DNA of 64,000 nt from Allobosea sp. ASV33 (GTDB lineage: Bacteria; Pseudomonadota; Alphaproteobacteria; Rhizobiales; Beijerinckiaceae): the NCBI RefSeq assembly GCF_016428755.1, contig NZ_JAELTI010000002.1, positions 86,254 through 150,253 on the forward strand. The letters run 5' to 3'. The position numbers and the translations under genes are program-made. The notes below the pieces were generated by a model that was not told the DNA's origin, did no database searches, and saw nothing but the letters and a program-made list of their open reading frames with translations. Positions 8,103 through 15,751 of this stretch are shown here, in pieces. The stretch's first letter is position 1; each line of letters begins with the position of its first letter.

Positions 8103-10214
8103 CTATTCTGCCGCCTCGCGCAAATGTCGATTGAATTCGGCCAGATCGAGCCGTTTGAAAAGCGGCGCTTCGATTGCCGTTCTCACATCGATTTCTTCGC
8201 CTGAGAGTGCACGCTGGATTGCGAGCCCCAGGACGCGGGAAAGTCTCGGGGGAAAGGCGTTGGCCATCTGCCTGAATTGCGCCTGACGCGATCCGGAGAA
8301 GCCCCAATCGTCTGGGAAGTCCTGGAGCCGCGCGAGCATCGGAAGGGTCAGACAGGGGATTCCATCGAAGTCCGGGTCGGGCGCTTCCTTGGCAGGCTTT
8401 CTGGGATCTACGCCGATATTGAACCAGGCCTGCCGCGAATTTGGTTGGGCCAAATCGATGCCCATCTTCTTCGCGCTTCCCCCGATCAGCGTGGGCGCGA
8501 GGCCGTCCGCTCCGGCGACCCATTGATCCAATCGAACCCAGCCGCGGGCTCCCATCAAATCCTTCAACCGGCTGCCGACCGACGTCGGCGCCATTTCCGG
8601 AGCGAGTGGCCAACGGAAGCGGTGCATCAGGCCGCGACGGAGCGCGACAAGGATCGCGCGGCGACGATTCTGAGCCAGTCCGAAGTCGGGACCCTCGATG
8701 ATCCTCCACTCCGCGTCGTAACCCATACGCTCGAGCTCAGAGTATACTTGAAGTCGGCGCGCTCCGTGGGTGACCTGGGAGATGCCAACCACATTCTCAA
8801 TCAGGATCGCCTTCGGCTGGACTAGCTCGATGATCTGAAGAGCTCGATCGAAAAGATCCCGTTCGTCCCCTGCGCCGCGCCGCTCTCCTGCCTGCGAATA
8901 AGGTTGGCAAGGCAGGCCGCCGGCAACAAGATCCACGCCCCGGTAGCGACTGAGATCGATCGTATTGATATCCGCCTCGAACACCGGCCATTTGGGACGA
9001 TTGGCACGTAGGGTTGCGACAGCTTCGGGAGCTTTCTCAAAGATTCCGGCGTGCCAGAATCCAGCGGCGTGCAGACCGATCGCCTGACCTCCAGCGCCAG
9101 CACACAGCTCGAGCACCGAGTACTGATAGGGCTTCGCAGGCCGGGACCTGGAACTCTTCGGATGGCGATCGAGTGCGACGACGCCCTGGCCGAGCCGACG
9201 TCGATGACGGCTCAACTCCGGCAACTCTTGTCCGAGTGCCCACATCAAGGGCTCGTGCCGGCTCTCGTCGATCCAAAGCGGATCCACGTCCGGCCAAGAC
9301 AATCCTTCGATAGAACACAGCCTGCGATCTGCGAGTAGATTCAGCGTACGAAGTACGCGGCTCCACGAATGCTGGGGCCATTCGTCGCCTGAAGTCAGGA
9401 AATCGACCGGTACGAGCCTCTGGAGCTGGGCTGCAAGCCGACGAGCATTTTCGGCAAGCGCATCGACCCTGGAAACCGTTTCGGGCGAGCGATCCTCAGG
9501 GCTTGTCTCGTTGTAAAGATCGGTAAAATCGTTAGCCAATCCGCCCAGGCCTTCGAGGAAGCGGTCCACGAACTCCCGTGCCTTCAACCTGACGGCACTC
9601 TTCAAGTCTGGGACGGCGCTACGATCCGGCTTTCCGGAGACCGCTGCTTCGGCCGCGAGCACGTCGCGCCGAAGCAATCGCAGATCCGCAAGCGACATGG
9701 ACCTTCCCGAACGCAACATCGTAAGCGCCTCGTCCCGAACCGCTGGCGGCTGCTTAGCCAGGCGGCACAGGACACTGACGTCGATCGCACTCTGCTGGAG
9801 ATCGGCTCGTTCCGGATCGGCGAAGTCGGCCAGCAGCAGGTAAGCACTTGCCTCCGTCCGAGACACGCGGCACTCGGCCCTGATGAACGCGATGAGATGC
9901 GCTTTCGGCAAGTGCTGGGCGAAGACCTTGCATTGATCAGCAAGGGCGAACGCATCAGCAATGGCGCGGCGACGACCGGCGAGCGCGCGATCACGAACCT
10001 TCTTGAGGCTCTCCAGAAGCTCGCGATCGCCCCCTGCACCCAGGTTCTCGTCAGAGCCCTCCCGCTTTTCGTCAACTGAGCGCCCTCGCCGGCTTTCGCG
10101 TGAGCCCCCAGATTGATCCGTCCCCGGCTCGGACGAGGTTTCTTCGAGCGTTGAGGTTTTGGGCCCAGCGGGAAAATCACTGCTGGCGAGGTAGGCTTCT
10201 TCGCTCATTAACAC
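8103..10214 (-). CDS. DNA (cytosine-5) methyltransferase with long N-terminal extension
   Basis: A 703-residue protein whose C-terminal ~360 residues are a C5-cytosine methyltransferase. Motifs are in canonical order: I (LELCAGAGGQAIGLH), IV with the catalytic cysteine (GGLPCQPYSQAG), VI (ENVVG), VIII (QNRRRAILVAL) and IX-X (LPMLARLQDFPDDWGF, then MANAFPPRLSR). The first ~340 residues are charged and helical, with a segment on sensing and recovering phage/plasmid style regulators (AFALADQCKVFAQHLPKAHLIAF) that loosely resembles DUF3102-type domains; its role is unknown. No cognate restriction enzyme adjoins it, but the next plus-strand gene has a nuclease domain. It is divergent from the ABC-3C-like operon. 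Confidence 0.9.
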   Translation of the reverse strand: MLMSEEAYLASSDFPAGPKTSTLEETSSEPGTDQSGGSRESRRGRSVDEKREGSDENLGAGGDRELLESLKKVRDRALAGRRRAIADAFALADQCKVFAQHLPKAHLIAFIRAECRVSRTEASAYLLLADFADPERADLQQSAIDVSVLCRLAKQPPAVRDEALTMLRSGRSMSLADLRLLRRDVLAAEAAVSGKPDRSAVPDLKSAVRLKAREFVDRFLEGLGGLANDFTDLYNETSPEDRSPETVSRVDALAENARRLAAQLQRLVPVDFLTSGDEWPQHSWSRVLRTLNLLADRRLCSIEGLSWPDVDPLWIDESRHEPLMWALGQELPELSRHRRRLGQGVVALDRHPKSSRSRPAKPYQYSVLELCAGAGGQAIGLHAAGFWHAGIFEKAPEAVATLRANRPKWPVFEADINTIDLSRYRGVDLVAGGLPCQPYSQAGERRGAGDERDLFDRALQIIELVQPKAILIENVVGISQVTHGARRLQVYSELERMGYDAEWRIIEGPDFGLAQNRRRAILVALRRGLMHRFRWPLAPEMAPTSVGSRLKDLMGARGWVRLDQWVAGADGLAPTLIGGSAKKMGIDLAQPNSRQAWFNIGVDPRKPAKEAPDPDFDGIPCLTLPMLARLQDFPDDWGFSGSRQAQFRQMANAFPPRLSRVLGLAIQRALSGEEIDVRTAIEAPLFKRLDLAEFNRHLREAAE

Positions 10215-10553
10215 TGGGGCTCCGAGACTTACCGGACCCTATGCCGGCTAGGCCGTGCATTTCGGGTGAGCGTGATTGCTAAAATCCGAAGGACCTTCGA
10301 ACGTGGAGTTCTGGCACACGTGCTTCACGATTAGTGCCATGTCTTTCGGCGGCTTCGACCCCATTCTGCCGTCACGAGGGCAGACAGTTGCGAGATTTCG
10401 AGCGCTCGAAGGCTTTCTCATCAAGGGGCAGAAAGGCTGATAAAGAAATTGCAACTGATAAATCTGAATTCGCGGGTCTACGCAGGCACGAAGTGTTGTC
10501 GGCATGGCGCGCCGATGCGATACGTGGGCGAATGAAACGATTCAGGGGCGACC
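10215..10553. promoter_or_regulatory. Divergent intergenic region between methyltransferase and ABC-3C-like operon
   Basis: This 339-bp region has no supported gene. Its right half is markedly AT-richer than its surroundings (around 10435-10475), fitting promoters for both flanking operons. A short G-rich element precedes the GTG start at 10554. No clear operator palindrome or terminator was found. Confidence 0.45.
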
Positions 10554-11558
10554 GTGACGAAGCCGGCGACGCGCATCGTCGAACTTGAGGACGACGAACT
10601 CGAAGAATTCGTCGAGATATTCGCCGAACGAAAATCGAAAGACTACGTCGAAGTCGAGCGCATTGGCGGAGCCAATGACAAGGGCCGTGACGTCATAGGT
10701 TTCCTCTCGCGCTCCCGCCACGAGGGAGACTGGGACCTTTACCAGTGTAAACGGAAGACACGCGGCTCCAAACTCCGGGTTGGCGAGGCCATGACGGAGC
10801 TGGGCAAGGTCTTTCACCATCATGATGCCGGGGCGTACGCAACCCTCCCGCGACGGTACGTTTTCGTTTCGCCGCGAGGTATGGAGGGGTCGCTGACTAC
10901 AATGCTGCTGAATCCTTCCCTCATCAGGAAGACACTGCTGGAGACCTGGGACAAGAATTGCCGGACGAGGATCACCGGCCGGAATCCTGTCGAACTCACG
11001 GCCGGCATCCGCGCGCTGATCGAGGCGTACGACTTCTCAGCGGTCGAGTGCCTGACCGCGCCGAAACTGGCCAAGGATCCCGCCGCGCTTCCTGCTCTTG
11101 TTCAGGTGTTGCGCCTACCCCCCGGCGAAGCGCCCGAAGGCGAAACGCCTGATGAAGTCAGCGACACTGAGCTGACTTATATTGCGCAGCTTCGGGATGT
11201 GTACGCGGGGTCGGCCGGGTCGGATTTCGCGACACTGGACGACGTTTTCGCGCACCCCAGGTTCGGGGAGCATCTCAGGATTCAGCGGCAGCGCTACTAT
11301 CAGGCATGCGCTTTCCGTGATTTTCACCGCGATAATACGGCGGCGAGATCGGTCGACGTATTCAAGAACGACATCTACCATTTACTGATCGACGTTTATA
11401 ATGAGGAGCACCCGTCGCCCCTGGCAAGGATCGACGCGGTGATGAAACATACGGGGGCTGCACCTGCGGGAATCCTGGGCACAATGGCTAGGCCTCCCGT
11501 GAAACAGGGTACGTGTCATCACCTTGTTTCGGACGGCAAGATCAGGTGGAGCCCATGA
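10554..11558 (+). CDS. ABC-3C-type system protein with restriction-endonuclease-like N-terminus
   Basis: A 334-residue protein, first gene of a three-gene operon. The N-terminus resembles the PD-(D/E)xK nuclease fold of Mrr-type enzymes: GANDKGRDVIGF supplies Asp46, and DLYQCKRK supplies the Q64-C-K66 element. The C-terminal half (from about TYIAQLRDVYAG) looks like the C-terminal domain that links effectors to the ATPase in the predicted ABC three-component conflict systems of Krishnan, Burroughs, Iyer and Aravind. I infer a DNA-cleaving effector. The start is GTG. Its stop overlaps the next start as ATGA. Family assignment is from memory of architecture, not from a search. Confidence 0.75.
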   Translation: MTKPATRIVELEDDELEEFVEIFAERKSKDYVEVERIGGANDKGRDVIGFLSRSRHEGDWDLYQCKRKTRGSKLRVGEAMTELGKVFHHHDAGAYATLPRRYVFVSPRGMEGSLTTMLLNPSLIRKTLLETWDKNCRTRITGRNPVELTAGIRALIEAYDFSAVECLTAPKLAKDPAALPALVQVLRLPPGEAPEGETPDEVSDTELTYIAQLRDVYAGSAGSDFATLDDVFAHPRFGEHLRIQRQRYYQACAFRDFHRDNTAARSVDVFKNDIYHLLIDVYNEEHPSPLARIDAVMKHTGAAPAGILGTMARPPVKQGTCHHLVSDGKIRWSP

Positions 11559-12040
11559 GCGTAAGCATTTCCGACCTGTATCATACGCCGCTTGAAGCGG
11601 GGATCCGTGCCGTCGTGGTGCTCGAGCATCTTCGGCCGATCACTGCCGATCTGAGCGAGGTCGTCCTTTACGACCACGTTGTCGTCCACGCATCCGACGT
11701 CGGCGGACCGATGTCGCTTCACGCTGCGGTCTCCGGCCGGAGGGGCGAGCTGCTCGTTCGACGCGGCATTGTGGAGGCAGGACTCGACCTCATGCGCAGA
11801 TGCCACCTCCTGGAGAAGGTCGCCGACGATGAGGGCTTCACTTGGCGAGCTTCCGAGGAGGCCGCCTCGTATGTCGAACTGCTGGAGTCCTCCTATTCAG
11901 AAGATCTGAAGACCTGCGCGAGCTGGCTCGCAGAGCAGGTTCGGGAGCTGTCGAAGGCTGGCTTCAAGTCCATGGTTGTCGGTCACATCGGGGAATGGAC
12001 CGAAAGTTTCGGGCATGGCACTGCCCAGGCGGGCGCCTGA
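11555..12040 (+). CDS. ABC-3C-type middle component
   Basis: A 161-residue protein between the nuclease-like gene and the Rad50-like ATPase gene. Size, position and the pattern of an N-terminal winged-helix-like segment (TPLEAGIRAVVVLEHLRPITADL), followed by YDHVVVHASDV and a C-terminal helix pair, fit the middle component of ABC three-component systems, thought to bridge effector and ATPase. The ATG at 11555 overlaps the upstream stop by four bases. An earlier in-frame start at 11513 would overlap more and is less likely. No catalytic residues are apparent. Confidence 0.7.
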   Translation: MSVSISDLYHTPLEAGIRAVVVLEHLRPITADLSEVVLYDHVVVHASDVGGPMSLHAAVSGRRGELLVRRGIVEAGLDLMRRCHLLEKVADDEGFTWRASEEAASYVELLESSYSEDLKTCASWLAEQVRELSKAGFKSMVVGHIGEWTESFGHGTAQAGA

Positions 12041-12041
12041 T

Positions 12042-13919
12042 ATGCCGCCATCTCGGTTCATCCTGCGGCGCCTGGCTTTTACCGGACCGGATAGACAGAG
12101 CGTCGGCCTCGACTTCGCTTCGGGATTGACTGTCGTCTGGGGTGGCTCGCAGGCAGGCAAATCCTACGCGGTCAAAGCGCTCGACTACATGTTCGGTGGC
12201 GGATCTGCCCTGCCGGGCCTGACCGAAGCCGTCGGATATGACAGGTGCTGGCTAGAAATGGATCTGCCGAAGTCCGGTCGGATCACTCTCGCACGTTCGA
12301 TGTCAAAGGGTGGATACGATCTTTTCGAGGGCGAGTTCGACCAAGCGCTCGCGCGGAAAAGCGACCGCACTCTGGCCGAAAATCACACCACTAAGAAGGA
12401 GAGCCTCTCGACATTCCTCCTTGGAGAACTCGGCGTCGGCGACACGGAAATCGCCCGGACCCAGAGCGGAGACAAGTCGACCTTCACGATCCGGCATTTC
12501 GCCAGTTACCTGTTCACCGAAGAGACCCCGATGATCGCGGAAGAAAGCCCGATTGTCGTGGACCGCCAAAGTAGTGACACGTTCAATAAGAACGTCCTCA
12601 AGTTCATCCTCACAGGCGTCGACGACAAGTCGATGGTGAAAGTCCCCGATACGAAGCAGCAGAGACAGACGAACGCGGGCCGCATTGAAATCGTTGAGGA
12701 GATGCTGAACGCGGCTGTGGCAGAACTTGCAGCCATGTACCCGGGCGTCGAGGATTTGACGACCTTGAAACTCGACCAGCAGGCCGAGCGGCTGGATGCG
12801 ACGTTGGAAGCCTTCCGATCGAACTTGGCGAAGGGTCATTCGGCTCTCGACTCGCTTTCCATGGAACGCCGACTGCTGGTTTCCGAGCGTGAGGAACTGA
12901 CGGAACGGGCGGACGAGGCAGCATTAACCATCGAGCGCTTCGAATTGCTGGCCACCAGCTTTGCAAGCGATATCCGCAGATTGATAATGTTGGAAGAAGG
13001 GGCCGCGGCCCTTATGGCAGGTGCGAAACGTACATGCGTTCTGTGCGGCGCCGATCCAGAACATCAGCATGTCGAGCACGGTTTCGAGGCCGTGGAAACT
13101 TCCCAGAAGGCCGTTTCCGCTGAGTTGAGGAAGGTCCGTGCCGAAAGCGCCGGATTGGCGAAGGCGATAGCGTCGCTCAAGGCCGAAGCGATCGGGATGC
13201 GGAGGCGGATTGATTCCCTTTTCGGTGACATCGAAGTCAAGGATGGGCTGATCGAGGCTGCGCGAAATGCCGCGGTCAAAACACGCGAACAGTACGAAGC
13301 GATCGATGTGGCGCGCAAGAAGCTCCATGATGCGATGTCCGTCGAGCGGAGGATTAGCGGACTAGGGGCTCGTCACGCGGAGCTGTCGAGGTTCAAGCCG
13401 AAGGGCGTCGCCAGGGGAAGCGTCATCACCGGAGTCGGCACCGTGGTCGGCGATGAACTCGCGGCTGCGGTGCAGAGCATCTTCAAAGAATGGAAGTACC
13501 CGGGAGATCCTCGGATCACATTTCACGAGCAGACCCATGATATCCTACTGAACGGGAAGCAGCGGAACGCCAACGGCAAGGGCGTAAGGGCATTGCTGAA
13601 CGCCGCATTCAAGATCGGCGTCATGGATGTCTGCCGGACTCGCAAACTTCCACATCCGGGCATCGTCGTCCTCGACAGCCCGCTTCTCAGCTACCGAGAT
13701 CCGCTCAAGTCCAAGCACAAGGAACTGAGCGCAGACGAAGCCACCGTGGCCGCGGCAGGGCTGAACGTGCACTTTTACAACTATCTTATCAAACGCTCCA
13801 ATGACGCGCAGTTCATCGTCATCGAGAACCAGGATCCTCCGTTCCCGCTTCCAGAAAGTGTGCGCGAGCATGTCTTCGCAGGCGAACACGGCAACTCGGG
13901 CCGACGCGGTCTGTTTTGA
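12042..13919 (+). CDS. Rad50/SMC-like ATPase of ABC-3C-type system (DUF3732-like)
   Basis: A 625-residue ABC-class ATPase. The N-terminal Walker A is GGSQAGKS (residues 34-41); a C-terminal Walker B-like strand is GIVVLDSPLL with the Asp near residue 545. Between them are two long helical coiled-coil arms meeting at CVLCGADPEHQH (Cys332, Cys335), which resembles the zinc hook of Rad50. Such ATPases sense DNA structure and control the partner nuclease. I chose the ATG at 12042, two bases after the upstream stop; ATG 12015 and 11976 are possible. The DUF3732 label is recalled, not checked. Confidence 0.78.
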   Translation: MPPSRFILRRLAFTGPDRQSVGLDFASGLTVVWGGSQAGKSYAVKALDYMFGGGSALPGLTEAVGYDRCWLEMDLPKSGRITLARSMSKGGYDLFEGEFDQALARKSDRTLAENHTTKKESLSTFLLGELGVGDTEIARTQSGDKSTFTIRHFASYLFTEETPMIAEESPIVVDRQSSDTFNKNVLKFILTGVDDKSMVKVPDTKQQRQTNAGRIEIVEEMLNAAVAELAAMYPGVEDLTTLKLDQQAERLDATLEAFRSNLAKGHSALDSLSMERRLLVSEREELTERADEAALTIERFELLATSFASDIRRLIMLEEGAAALMAGAKRTCVLCGADPEHQHVEHGFEAVETSQKAVSAELRKVRAESAGLAKAIASLKAEAIGMRRRIDSLFGDIEVKDGLIEAARNAAVKTREQYEAIDVARKKLHDAMSVERRISGLGARHAELSRFKPKGVARGSVITGVGTVVGDELAAAVQSIFKEWKYPGDPRITFHEQTHDILLNGKQRNANGKGVRALLNAAFKIGVMDVCRTRKLPHPGIVVLDSPLLSYRDPLKSKHKELSADEATVAAAGLNVHFYNYLIKRSNDAQFIVIENQDPPFPLPESVREHVFAGEHGNSGRRGLF

Positions 13920-13957
13920 ACCCGTGGGTCACGCGTAATTTTAGCCAGCGCAAATAT

Positions 13958-14944
13958 TCAGGCACGAAATCGATCAAGCGCCGTTAGCCGCTGGGTCAGC
14001 GGTTCGGCATCCTCCCAGCAATAGATGTCGGACCTCAGATAACGTAGCTCCTCGTCATAGAGCTCCTCGTCGATTTCGATCCACCAAGCTCTGGGCCGTC
14101 CGTCGCTCCCATCCGACCAGCGATAGCCGCGGGTCTTGAGCTGGTCCTTCATGTCGAAGGGCGCGTTCTCGGCGAAGATGCGGACCCTGCTCTGCGCGCT
14201 CGATCGCAATAGCTCTGCGAACGGGCGCGTACCATTAGGCCCCGCTGGCCGTGCCAGCACCTCCAGGAGAGCGTGGCAGTCATCGGTTGCACGATGCCCT
14301 TCATGGAATAGTCCGGACTGACCGACGAGGTACCCGAGCTTGTTGCCTTCGAAGCCCAGGTCGGCCCACCTGATCTCGGTGACCGAGCATGCCCAGGCTT
14401 TCGACGCAAAGGTTGGCGAAAGCCCTTCGCAGAATGGGCGATCGAATGCGGCATTGTGCGCAATGACGAGGTCGGCCGGTTCAACGAGAGCGTCGAGCGC
14501 GGCGATATCGATGTAGCGGCCAGACACCATCTCGTCCGTGATGCCGGTCAGCCTGGTAATCTCTGCTGGGATTGGCGCCGATGGCTGACGCAAGCCGCTG
14601 TAGACCCCGATGACGTCCCCAATCATGCCCACATCGTTGTAGGTGAAGCTCACTGCGCCGATTTCGATGATCTCGTCCCGGGAATGAAACAGCCCGGTGG
14701 TTTCTGTATCCACCAGCACCGCGACGTTCGGGAACGCGCTTTGCTCCCGGGCAACGATCGGACGGGGTACCAGCTTCCGCAGAACCTTGAAGCGTCCAGT
14801 CTCCTCTAGTCTTTGGGCAAGCTCCTCATCATCGCTGGATGGCAACAGGACTTCGGACCGGCGTTTCCTGGGAGATGGTCGGGGCGTCTGCCGATAACCC
14901 GGCGCATCGTCGAAAAGGTCGATCTGGGTGGATGCCATCTTCAT
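13958..14944 (-). CDS. DEDD-family 3'-5' exonuclease (DnaQ-like)
   Basis: A 328-residue exonuclease of the DnaQ/RNase T superfamily. Exo I is VDTETTGLF (Asp79, Glu81), Exo II is HNAAFDRPF, and Exo III is HRATDDCHALLEVL with the general-base His, so the active site looks complete. About 75 residues precede the domain. A C-terminal domain (FDMKDQLKTRGYRW..., ending near YLRSDIYCWEDAE) is rich in Trp and Tyr and may bind nucleic acid. It is convergent with the ABC-3C-like operon across 38 bp. It could belong to the same defence island or be a repair gene. Confidence 0.88.
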   Translation of the reverse strand: MKMASTQIDLFDDAPGYRQTPRPSPRKRRSEVLLPSSDDEELAQRLEETGRFKVLRKLVPRPIVAREQSAFPNVAVLVDTETTGLFHSRDEIIEIGAVSFTYNDVGMIGDVIGVYSGLRQPSAPIPAEITRLTGITDEMVSGRYIDIAALDALVEPADLVIAHNAAFDRPFCEGLSPTFASKAWACSVTEIRWADLGFEGNKLGYLVGQSGLFHEGHRATDDCHALLEVLARPAGPNGTRPFAELLRSSAQSRVRIFAENAPFDMKDQLKTRGYRWSDGSDGRPRAWWIEIDEELYDEELRYLRSDIYCWEDAEPLTQRLTALDRFRA

Positions 14945-15032
14945 CCGGCGACCTTATCCGTTTTTTCGTCACCGACTGCCAGGAGTCGTCATCAGCAGAA
15001 ATTGAGGAAGCCGCGACACGACGGGCTGATGT

Positions 15033-15212
15033 TCATCCCAACCACATGATCGCCGCTAGGTTGAGCACGATGATGGCGATGATCCCCGTGAGCACCGGCA
15101 AAACGAAGATGCCGTAGCCGGTGGCCGTCCCCTCGATCCATTTCGAGCGGAATTGGACGAAATGCTCGGATTTCGGCTTTCGGCGGTTCGGGGGCTTCGG
15201 CTCAGCGGCCAT
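15033..15212 (-). CDS. Small single-pass membrane protein
   Basis: A 59-residue protein with a basic, proline-rich N-terminus (MAAEPKPPNRRKPKSEHF), a linker, and one C-terminal hydrophobic helix (YGIFVLPVLTGIIAIIVLNLAAIMWL), so probably inner-membrane with its N-terminus in the cytoplasm. A GAGAGGG ribosome-binding site lies just before the ATG. The function is unknown. It is too short for many gene finders, but the composition and start signals look real. Confidence 0.6.
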   Translation of the reverse strand: MAAEPKPPNRRKPKSEHFVQFRSKWIEGTATGYGIFVLPVLTGIIAIIVLNLAAIMWLG

Positions 15213-15266
15213 CGGTCGGCCCTCTCAGCAAGAAGAAACTTGAGAGGCCGTCTGGGCTACAAAGTT

Positions 15267-15548
15267 TTATAACGCCCGAAATTGTTGTCGCTGCAAGTAA
15301 AGCACGCAGGTTGCCCACACCAGAATCACCAAGCTCGTCCATAAATATACGAAATCACTAGTGAATATTTCGATTCGTGTATTTGGCGCTGAAGCGAAAT
15401 TTTCCAACCCTGAAGGCCGTTTCACCCGAATCAATCCAGGCACCTCGGAGAGACCCTTCACCCACGTCTCCCCAGGAACGGTAGCCGGCGTCCGGCACCG
15501 AAGTCCCGACCGATCATAAAGTCCCCTCTGAAACATTTTCCGTCGCAT
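15267..15548 (-). CDS. Doubtful small membrane protein
   Basis: A 93-codon frame whose last third could form one membrane helix (FVYLWTSLVILVWATCVLYL). The N-terminal two thirds look unlike a conserved protein and the codon use is poor compared with neighbours; the region is AT-richer. A real but fast-evolving or horizontally acquired gene is possible; chance is equally likely. Confidence 0.3.
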   Translation of the reverse strand: MRRKMFQRGLYDRSGLRCRTPATVPGETWVKGLSEVPGLIRVKRPSGLENFASAPNTRIEIFTSDFVYLWTSLVILVWATCVLYLQRQQFRAL

Positions 15549-15751
15549 TTGGAACAGTGAACCCGTATGGCCGATCCAATATTAGTCGACCAATTCAAAA
15601 CGCCGGGCGCAAAGCCAGCCAGCGAATTGGCGAATTAAATCGCTGCCTGATGACACATTGGAAGTCGCTGATACGGCAACTTTCAATACGTAACTTTTTT
15701 GTCCGAATATAAAATCCAAGAATAACAATATTTGCAGAGGGGATTTCTGCA
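15549..15751. promoter_or_regulatory. Leader of the flavin-oxidase/sox operon, with RBS in a hairpin loop
   Basis: This AT-rich leader has a possible -10 element TATAAA at 15708-15713 and no good -35, as expected for an activator-dependent promoter. TTGCAGA (15732-15738) and TCTGCAA (15746-15752) form a 7-bp stem with the loop GGGGATT. The loop holds the Shine-Dalgarno-like G-run, and the 3' arm includes the first base of the start codon at 15752. This could modulate translation; it may also be chance. Confidence 0.4.

Noticed and set aside
15255..15272. Left transposon end (CAAAGTTTT matches part of the inverted 18-bp repeat)
   Set aside because: Only nine bases match, in a single copy, in AT-rich DNA; not enough to define an end.
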